NCBI RefSeq assembly: GCF_008016795.1
Contig: NZ_SDIK01000029.1
Location: forward strand, 1-47,748
Length of the DNA stretch: 47,748 bases
Origin: Prevotella brunnea
Lineage (GTDB): Bacteria; Bacteroidota; Bacteroidia; Bacteroidales; Bacteroidaceae
Direction: 5' to 3'
Shown: positions 42,455 to 47,748 of the stretch, one piece after another
Layout of the letters: each line of letters opens with the position of its first letter
Position numbering within the stretch: position 1 is the first letter of the stretch
Program-made: the position numbers and the translations under genes
Notes under the pieces: generated by a model
Seen by the model: only the letters and a program-made list of their open reading frames with translations
Told to the model about the DNA's origin: nothing
The model's database searches: none

Positions 42455-43372
42455 TCAATAATCCACGTTCTTTGCCTGATTGGCTATGAACACGCCACCG
42501 AGAATTAGCGCACTGCCAATGTAAGACATTAGTACCATATTTTCACCAAGAACGAAATAGCTGGCTACAACAGTGGCTATGGGGCTAAGATAAATATAAT
42601 TGGCTGTTTTGAGTGCTCCCAATTTTGTTACCACCCAGCTCCACAAAGCGAAACATACGAACGATGCGATCAGTCCGAGGAAAATAAGGTTGCCCCAAAC
42701 TTCCGGATTGAGAAAACCTTTGAGCGGAAAGTGCCAAGGCTCAATCAAATACATGGGTAGCGTGGTTAGCACACCATAGATGAATACTTTTCGGGTGATA
42801 AACACAGAAGAGTATTTGCTCGCAGCTTTCTTGATAAGCAATGAGTAGAAAGCCCAACTAATGGCAGCAGTCAGAGCCAACATATCCCCCAAAGACTTGA
42901 TATTCAACTCAAAATGGTCTTTGAAAATGACAAATCCCAATCCCACCAATGCCATGATGGAACCAATAGCAAGCATCCAGCTGAACTTTACTTTCTTACT
43001 GAACATGAGCGCGATGATGACCGTTAGCAGTGGTGAGGTGTTGGCAATGAAGCTCACATCGTTTACATAGGTCAGTTTTACGGCATAGTTCTCTGTGATG
43101 AAATAAAGCGAACCGCCCAAAATACCCAAAAGTAGCATCATTAGTTCATCTTTCCAATTTCCGCAGAAAACTTTTTTGGGCGAAATGAACCAAATGCAGA
43201 TATAAGCAATGGCAAAACGCAGGAGAAAAACATCCTGTGGTTTCAGACCATTATCTACGAGTACGCGTGTGTTCACGAAAGTAACACCCCATACGATAAC
43301 CACAAATAGGGCTACTAAATGGTAAAATAGATTTCGCATTGTGCTTGGTTGTGTTGTAGTATTTGATTTCAT
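42455..43372 (-). CDS. EamA/DMT family transporter
   Basis: A 305-residue protein with ten hydrophobic segments in two EamA halves (WGVTFVNTRVLVDNGL in the first, WAFYSLLIKKAASKYS in the second, and YLSPIATVVASYFVLGE near the end). Family members export or import metabolites such as amino acids or nucleosides; the substrate cannot be told. A -7 box (TATCTTTGC, 43376-43384) ends four bases before the ATG at 43372. If the mRNA is leaderless, translation would start there; Met12 (43339) is an alternative. Confidence 0.9.
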   Translation of the reverse strand: MKSNTTTQPSTMRNLFYHLVALFVVIVWGVTFVNTRVLVDNGLKPQDVFLLRFAIAYICIWFISPKKVFCGNWKDELMMLLLGILGGSLYFITENYAVKLTYVNDVSFIANTSPLLTVIIALMFSKKVKFSWMLAIGSIMALVGLGFVIFKDHFELNIKSLGDMLALTAAISWAFYSLLIKKAASKYSSVFITRKVFIYGVLTTLPMYLIEPWHFPLKGFLNPEVWGNLIFLGLIASFVCFALWSWVVTKLGALKTANYIYLSPIATVVASYFVLGENMVLMSYIGSALILGGVFIANQAKNVDY

Positions 43373-43375
43373 GCT

Positions 43376-43384
43376 GCAAAGATA
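43376..43384 (-). promoter_or_regulatory. -7 box of the EamA gene
   Basis: Minus strand TATCTTTGC, directly before the start codon. Confidence 0.5.
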
Positions 43385-43552
43385 GGAATAAATGAATAAA
43401 AAGCTTATATAAATCCGTAAAAAATTATCTCCCAGAGAACTTTTTTTTATTTATGTGTTCCTTTTCTTACTTTTTTACCAAATAAATGGGCAACACATTC
43501 TTGTTTTTCCCGATTTTTCAACACAAACCTGTTCATTCTCATCATAAAATTG

Positions 43553-43560
43553 TACCTTTG
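43553..43560 (+). promoter_or_regulatory. -7 box of thrS
   Basis: TACCTTTG; leader about 28 bases, too short for a long attenuator or tRNA-like operator. Confidence 0.45.
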
Positions 43561-43591
43561 TGGCAATATTGATTTATAAAAACTAATTTGT

Positions 43592-45544
43592 ATGATGGTT
43601 AAAATCACTTTCCCGGACGGCTCCATTCGCGAATACGAACAGGGAGTTACCGGACTTCAAATCGCAGAGAGCATCTCACCGGCTCTCGCCCGCAACGTTG
43701 TATCTTGTGGGGTGAATGGTGTAACGACGGAACTTAACCGTCCTATTAATGAGGATGCTACAATAGCACTTTATAAGTTTGAAGATGAAGAAGGAAAACA
43801 TACCTTCTGGCATTCTTCGGCTCACTTACTTGCTGAGGCGTTAAAAGAACTCTATCCGGGAATTCAATTCGGATTCGGTCCTGCAATAGAAAACGGATTC
43901 TTCTATGACGTACAGACAGCTGACGGTACTCCGATTTCTGAGAATGATTTCCCGAAGATAGAGAAGAAAATGCTTGAATTGGCGAGAAAAGATTCTCCCA
44001 TAGTTCGTCGTAACGTTGCGAAAGACGATGCTGTAAAGGAATTTAAAGCTGATGGGCAGACTTATAAGGTAGAACATATCGTAGAAGACTTGGAAGACGG
44101 AACAATTTCTACCTATTCACAAGGAAATTTCACTGACTTGTGTCGCGGTCCTCATCTTGTGTCCACAGGAGCTATCAAAGCCGTGAAACTAACAAGTGTA
44201 GCCGGTGCATTTTGGCGTGGCGATTCTAATAGCGATCAGCTGACACGTATTTATGGTATCACGTTTCCAAAGAAGAAAATGCTGGACGAGTATCTCGTCA
44301 TGTTGGAAGAGGCCAAGAAGCGCGACCATCGCAAGATAGGTAAAGAAATGGAACTCTTCATGTTCTCCGACAGGGTAGGAAAAGGACTTCCCATTTGGCT
44401 GCCAAAGGGAACGCAAATGCGACTTCGCCTGCAAGAAGTTCTGAGAAAGTTGCAACGACCTTATGGCTATCAGGAAGTAATCACGCCCGGAATCGGTGGA
44501 AAGAACTTGTACATCACCTCCGGACACTATGCACATTATGGCAAAGATTCCTTCCAACCCATTCAAACACCGGAAGAAGATGAAGAGTATATGTTGAAAC
44601 CAATGAACTGTCCGCACCATTGTGAAATCTTTGCGAGCCGACCACGTTCCTATAAAGATCTTCCCTTGCGTATCGCTGAGTTTGGTACTGTTTTTCGTTA
44701 TGAAAAGAGTGGCGAACTGCACGGCTTGACGCGTGTGCGTACTTTCACACAGGACGATGCGCATCTATTCGTTCGTCCCGAACAAGTGAAAAAGGAATTT
44801 GAAGACGTTATTGATATCATCCAAAAGGTATTTACCACCTTTGGGTTTGAGAACTATGAAGCGCAAATCTCACTTCGAGACCCTGCGGACAAAGAGAAAT
44901 ATATCGGTTCCGACGATGTTTGGGAAGAGAGCGAGAACGCCATAAAAGAAGCTTGTAAGGAAAAGGGATTGAAAGCTCGTGTTGAAATCGGAGAGGCAGC
45001 GTTCTATGGACCAAAGCTTGATTTTATGGTGAAGGATGCTATCGGGCGTCGTTGGCAATTGGGTACCATTCAAGTAGACTATAACCTTCCGAACCGCTTT
45101 AAACTGGAATATACCGCCGAAGACAATACGAAGCAAACTCCGGTGATGATACACCGTGCACCATTTGGCTCTTTGGAACGATTTACCGCGGTGCTGATTG
45201 AGCATACTGCCGGACATTTCCCACTCTGGCTGACACCCGATCAAGTAGCCATCCTCCCTATCTCGGAGAAATATAATGGTTATGCCGAGAAAGTGAAGTC
45301 ATTCCTTGAGGATAAAGGTATAAGGGTGCTGCTGGATGATCGCAACGAAAAGATTGGTCGTAAGATTCGCGATAACGAATTAAAACGCGTTCCATACATG
45401 ATAATCGTGGGCGAACAGGAAGAAGCGAAAGGGCTTGTCTCCATGCGTGTGCAAGGAGGTGGCGAACAAGCTACCATGCCTATGGCAGACTTTGCAAAGC
45501 GCATCAATGATGAAGTCAGTGGACAATTGAAGAATTTGGATTGA
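43592..45544 (+). CDS. thrS: Threonyl-tRNA synthetase
   Basis: A 650-residue class II synthetase with the full bacterial layout: TGS domain (1-62), editing domain (about 65-225, [10 protein letters not shown] and DLCRGPHL), catalytic core (about 240-535; [10 protein letters not shown] zinc and threonine site, [16 protein letters not shown] motif 2, the [11 protein letters not shown] motif 3) and anticodon-binding domain (540-650). It charges tRNA-Thr and edits Ser. Start 43592 or 43595 (MM). It is followed at a distance by infC-rpmI-rplT, the usual neighbour order in many bacteria. Confidence 0.97.
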   Translation: MMVKITFPDGSIREYEQGVTGLQIAESISPALARNVVSCGVNGVTTELNRPINEDATIALYKFEDEEGKHTFWHSSAHLLAEALKELYPGIQFGFGPAIENGFFYDVQTADGTPISENDFPKIEKKMLELARKDSPIVRRNVAKDDAVKEFKADGQTYKVEHIVEDLEDGTISTYSQGNFTDLCRGPHLVSTGAIKAVKLTSVAGAFWRGDSNSDQLTRIYGITFPKKKMLDEYLVMLEEAKKRDHRKIGKEMELFMFSDRVGKGLPIWLPKGTQMRLRLQEVLRKLQRPYGYQEVITPGIGGKNLYITSGHYAHYGKDSFQPIQTPEEDEEYMLKPMNCPHHCEIFASRPRSYKDLPLRIAEFGTVFRYEKSGELHGLTRVRTFTQDDAHLFVRPEQVKKEFEDVIDIIQKVFTTFGFENYEAQISLRDPADKEKYIGSDDVWEESENAIKEACKEKGLKARVEIGEAAFYGPKLDFMVKDAIGRRWQLGTIQVDYNLPNRFKLEYTAEDNTKQTPVMIHRAPFGSLERFTAVLIEHTAGHFPLWLTPDQVAILPISEKYNGYAEKVKSFLEDKGIRVLLDDRNEKIGRKIRDNELKRVPYMIIVGEQEEAKGLVSMRVQGGGEQATMPMADFAKRINDEVSGQLKNLD

Positions 45545-45589
45545 AATAGATATTGACATCGTGAATTATTTGCACAATGCTTATGGAAT

Positions 45590-45621
45590 AATGGTCTTGC
45601 ACAGCTCTGTGCGAGACTATT
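45590..45621 (+). terminator. Hairpin after thrS
   Basis: AATGGTCTTGCACAG and CTGTGCGAGACTATT pair with two G-U or mismatched positions over a tiny loop. No T run follows, so the terminator call is tentative. Confidence 0.45.
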
Positions 45622-45731
45622 AATGTAGTAGCCGTTATGATGTTTCAGATATTTCGACTGAGCCGATATTTCATAAACGAATCTTTACTATAGCTATTAA
45701 AGCAAATTTTTAATAAATAGAACTATTTATC

Positions 45732-45908
45732 ATGTACGAAAAAGTAATTCAAGTACTCTTTTCTTTAGGTCTTATTTTTACCCTATATAGTCTTATTTTT
45801 AAAAATGTGAAGATAAAGGATAAACAGCTTAGGAAAGTAACTTGTGAACGCGACTTCCTTTTAGCAATTCTTTATTTGTACCTGATTCTTAGAAATTGGG
45901 ATTTCTGA
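45732..45908 (+). CDS. Possible 58-residue membrane protein
   Basis: An ATG frame gives a start MYEKVIQVLFSLGLIF, a basic middle (KNVKIKDKQLRKVTCERD) and a second hydrophobic stretch (FLLAILYLYLIL), ending RNWDF. Two membrane helices with a positively charged loop are plausible. I do not recognise the family, and no promoter is clear. It occupies the thrS-infC gap (45545-46059), which otherwise holds only the thrS hairpin and the infC promoter. Confidence 0.4.
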   Translation: MYEKVIQVLFSLGLIFTLYSLIFKNVKIKDKQLRKVTCERDFLLAILYLYLILRNWDF

Positions 45909-45988
45909 TTAAGGTTTGTAATTTAGTACTTTGTTATATAAAATAAGGTGAGAAATAAGACTTGAAACAACGAAAAGTACTCAAAAAG

Positions 45989-46020
45989 TTTGGTTAATCA
46001 TTTGAAAAATAGTAACTTTG
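45989..46020 (+). promoter_or_regulatory. Promoter of infC-rpmI-rplT
   Basis: TTTG (45989-45992), 20-base spacer, TAACTTTG (46013-46020). The leader to infC is about 36 bases. Confidence 0.65.
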
Positions 46021-46059
46021 CAGCCGTTTAATCAATAAAAACCATTATAAATATAGTTG

Positions 46060-46734
46060 ATGAAAAATGACAAAATGAAGTTTCAGTACCGGGTGAACGA
46101 GCAAATTCGCGCTCGGGAAGTACGTGTGGTAAGTGATGGGGGGGCTGAAGTGATACCCACTCGCAAAGCTCTCGAGCAGGCTCATTATGAAGGGCTCGAC
46201 TTAGTAGAAATATCTCCCAACGCACAACCTCCTGTTTGTCGTATCATCGACTATTCAAAGTTCCTTTACCAGCAGAAAAAACGTCAGAAAGAGATAAAGC
46301 AGAAGCAGGTAAAGCAGGATGTAAAGGAAATTCGTTTCGGACCGCAGACCGATGAGCATGATTATCAATTTAAGCTCAAACATGCGCAAGAGTTTCTCAA
46401 CGATGGGAATAAGGTGCGCGCTTATGTGTTCTTTCGTGGTCGTTCCATCCTGTTTAAGGAACAGGGCGAAGTATTGCTTCTAAGGTTTGCCAACGACCTC
46501 GAGGAATTGGCAAAGGTGGAACAATTGCCTAAGCTTGAGGGAAAGAAGATGTTCCTCTATCTCTCTCCAAAGAAATCAGGCACCACCAAGAAGAGCCAGC
46601 AACGTCGCGACCGTGAGGAAGCAGAGAACAATGCCAAAGCAGAAAGCAAGAAAGAGCCAACAGCGTTGGATAATGGAATCTTCGGTAATGCGAAGAATGG
46701 GGTTGACGCACTCGCGAAACTAAAGAAAGAATAG
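46060..46734 (+). CDS. infC: Translation initiation factor IF-3
   Basis: A 224-residue IF-3 with both domains: the N-domain (about 8-80; [36 protein letters not shown]) and C-domain (about 88-175; [33 protein letters not shown]). A charged Lys/Glu tail of about 45 residues follows, longer than in E. coli but usual for Bacteroidota. It binds 30S, prevents early 50S joining and checks the start codon. ATG 46060 is chosen; a TTG one codon earlier opens the frame. No rare AUU start, as in E. coli infC, is seen. Confidence 0.96.
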   Translation: MKNDKMKFQYRVNEQIRAREVRVVSDGGAEVIPTRKALEQAHYEGLDLVEISPNAQPPVCRIIDYSKFLYQQKKRQKEIKQKQVKQDVKEIRFGPQTDEHDYQFKLKHAQEFLNDGNKVRAYVFFRGRSILFKEQGEVLLLRFANDLEELAKVEQLPKLEGKKMFLYLSPKKSGTTKKSQQRRDREEAENNAKAESKKEPTALDNGIFGNAKNGVDALAKLKKE

Positions 46735-46781
46735 CTTCCCGAGTATTTCCGATGAGGAAAATATCGGCAAGCTTCCTGTGC

Positions 46782-46805
46782 GTAACGTCTTGGTATATAC
46801 GTTAC
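46782..46805 (+). promoter_or_regulatory. Hairpin in the infC-rpmI gap, possible L20 control site
   Basis: GTAACGT and ACGTTAC pair perfectly over a ten-base loop. A weaker stem precedes it (about 46738-46766). In other bacteria L20 represses translation by binding mRNA ahead of rpmI; the position here fits, but the structure is not matched to a known motif. Confidence 0.35.
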
Positions 46806-46841
46806 CACGGATGAATAAATAACAATTTAAATAATAAAAAA

Positions 46842-47039
46842 ATGCCAAAACAAAAAACAAATTCCGGTGCTAAAAAGAGATTTTCTTTCACCGGTACAGG
46901 TAAGATTAAGCGTAACAAAGCTTATCACAGTCACATCTTGACTAAGAAGACAAAGAAACAGAAGAAAAATCTCGTTCGCTCTACAATAGTGGACAGGAGC
47001 AACATGAAACAGGTACGCGACTTGTTAAATCTTCGTTAA
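46842..47039 (+). CDS. rpmI: 50S ribosomal protein L35
   Basis: A 65-residue basic protein, [24 protein letters not shown], with the [19 protein letters not shown] middle and the [10 protein letters not shown] end of L35. It lies between infC and rplT as in most bacteria. Confidence 0.97.
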   Translation: MPKQKTNSGAKKRFSFTGTGKIKRNKAYHSHILTKKTKKQKKNLVRSTIVDRSNMKQVRDLLNLR

Positions 47040-47076
47040 ATCACATTAGTCAAACAAATTAAAAGGAAAGAAAACT

Positions 47077-47421
47077 ATGCCAAGATCAGTAAATCATGTT
47101 GCTTCAAAAGCAAAGAGAACTCGAATTTTAAAGAAGACCAAGGGTTACTTTGGTGCTCGCAAAAATGTTTGGACGGTTGCCAAGAATACCTATGAGAAGG
47201 GTTTGACTTACGCTTATCGCGATCGTCGTAACAAAAAACGTAATTTCCGTGCGTTGTGGATTCAGCGTATCAATGCCGCCGCTCGTCTTTATGATATGAG
47301 CTACAGCCAGTTGATGGGTGCGCTCCATAAGAATGGTATCGAAATCAACCGTAAAGTGTTGGCAGACCTTGCCATGAACAATCCGGAAGCATTCAAGGCG
47401 ATTGTTGATAAAGTAAAATAA
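47077..47421 (+). CDS. rplT: 50S ribosomal protein L20
   Basis: A 114-residue protein with standard L20 features: [20 protein letters not shown], the [14 protein letters not shown] segment, [23 protein letters not shown] and a globular end. It binds 23S rRNA early in assembly and is the usual autogenous regulator of this operon. It is followed by a terminator. Confidence 0.97.
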   Translation: MPRSVNHVASKAKRTRILKKTKGYFGARKNVWTVAKNTYEKGLTYAYRDRRNKKRNFRALWIQRINAAARLYDMSYSQLMGALHKNGIEINRKVLADLAMNNPEAFKAIVDKVK

Positions 47422-47469
47422 ACGAAGCCTGACTCCTTACGAGAAGGAGGTAAAACATAAACAACTAAA

Positions 47470-47505
47470 GAGCCATTATCCGAGATGTGGATAATGGCTC
47501 TTTTT
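47470..47505 (+). terminator. Terminator after rplT
   Basis: GAGCCATTATCC pairs perfectly with GGATAATGGCTC over a seven-base loop, followed by TTTTT. A smaller hairpin CTCCTT-AAGGAG precedes it at 47435-47449. Confidence 0.9.
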
Positions 47506-47748
47506 GGAAACATCTGTTTTCTCCTGAAAGCACTTATCAGTTTTGTTGTTCATAGCTTTTGCTTGTCATTATAAAATCATGCATTCTGAATCACTTAACA
47601 CTGTCATATTTCCTGTATTAATTGGCTTGTCATGCTTGTCAAAACGCAGGACGATATCTGAGCACGTCTTGTCTGGGGTAAAGTCTTTTGGGACTCAATG
47701 CTTTGATTCTATGAATTATGAAAATAAACGGTAGTGTCCTTAAAAGTG
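47506..47748. other. Right-edge region without a convincing gene
   Basis: The plus-strand frame at 47543-47734 has no protein-like pattern. On the minus strand a 41-codon frame (stop at 47569-47571) reads KDFTPDKTCSDIVLRF and ends SDSECMIL; it looks protein-like but is cut by stops upstream. The last bases, TAGTGTCCTTAAAAG, resemble the putative IS terminus at the left edge (ACTGTCCGCTAAAC). Confidence 0.3.

Noticed and set aside
43561..43591. Attenuator or tRNA-like leader before thrS
   Set aside because: The leader after the -7 box is only about 28 bases and shows no stem-loop.
46057..46059. Rare non-ATG start for infC
   Set aside because: The TTG is one codon before an ATG that matches the usual Bacteroidota IF-3 start (MKND), so no unusual initiation needs to be invoked.
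47543..47734. 63-residue protein gene at the right edge
   Set aside because: No promoter, no family pattern, and it lies between a terminator and a probable IS end.

Overview
The window looks like a chromosomal segment of a Prevotella-type member of the Bacteroidota. The evidence is the family content (fused MurF-alanine racemase, fused DAHP synthase-chorismate mutase, GSCFA protein, DUF4348 lipoprotein, fused glutamate formimidoyltransferase-cyclodeaminase), promoters of the form TTTG-N19/20-TAnnTTTG, and the absence of clear Shine-Dalgarno sequences. The species cannot be named from the sequence alone. I saw no rRNA, tRNA or CRISPR array.

Layout. 1-150 is the end of an IS4-like insertion sequence whose transposase runs off the left edge. 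It appears to have cut the 3' end off a TonB-dependent receptor (to 2220). Then follow an esterase, a GNAT acetyltransferase, a hexapeptide O-acetyltransferase and an agmatine-to-putrescine pair (aguA, aguB; 5.0-7.1 kb). A Nif3-like protein and a coiled-coil zinc-ribbon protein follow on the other strand. 9.0-13.2 kb is a leftward copper module: MATE exporter, AraC regulator with an N-terminal CxxC metal-binding-like segment, CopZ, and a CopA that lacks its nucleotide-binding domain. 13.4-16.0 kb holds nfeD, an SPFH-domain gene and a diverged WecB-like gene in one direction. A lipoprotein M48 peptidase and an uncharacterised secreted Gly/Tyr-rich protein come next.

19.1-25.8 kb is a complete histidine utilisation cluster (ftcD, hutU, hutH, hutI) that converts histidine through urocanate, imidazolonepropionate and formiminoglutamate to glutamate, with the formimino group passed to tetrahydrofolate. 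A four-unit tandem repeat lies between hutU and hutH, and a terminator-like hairpin lies directly before hutI. 26.0-29.8 kb has a TPR protein, aromatic amino acid entry (DAHP synthase-chorismate mutase), a secreted nuclease/phosphatase-fold protein and trmB. A second four-unit tandem repeat follows at 30.0 kb.

30.2-32.4 kb is a leftward SPOR lipoprotein-ruvX-def-TPR operon. Divergent from it is a three-gene envelope set (YtxH, holin-like membrane protein, small basic protein). 33.6-40.4 kb is a leftward block of cell-wall and miscellaneous genes: murF-alr, Fur-family regulator, GSCFA, metallo-beta-lactamase fold, murB, DUF4348 lipoprotein. pheS, an EamA transporter, thrS, a small membrane protein and infC-rpmI-rplT complete the window.

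Two inverted copies of a roughly 0.6 kb degenerate repeat sit at 18.2-18.8 and 41.7-42.3 kb and bracket the central 23 kb. Several genes have a -7 promoter box only 4-12 bases before the ATG, suggesting leaderless or nearly leaderless mRNAs.
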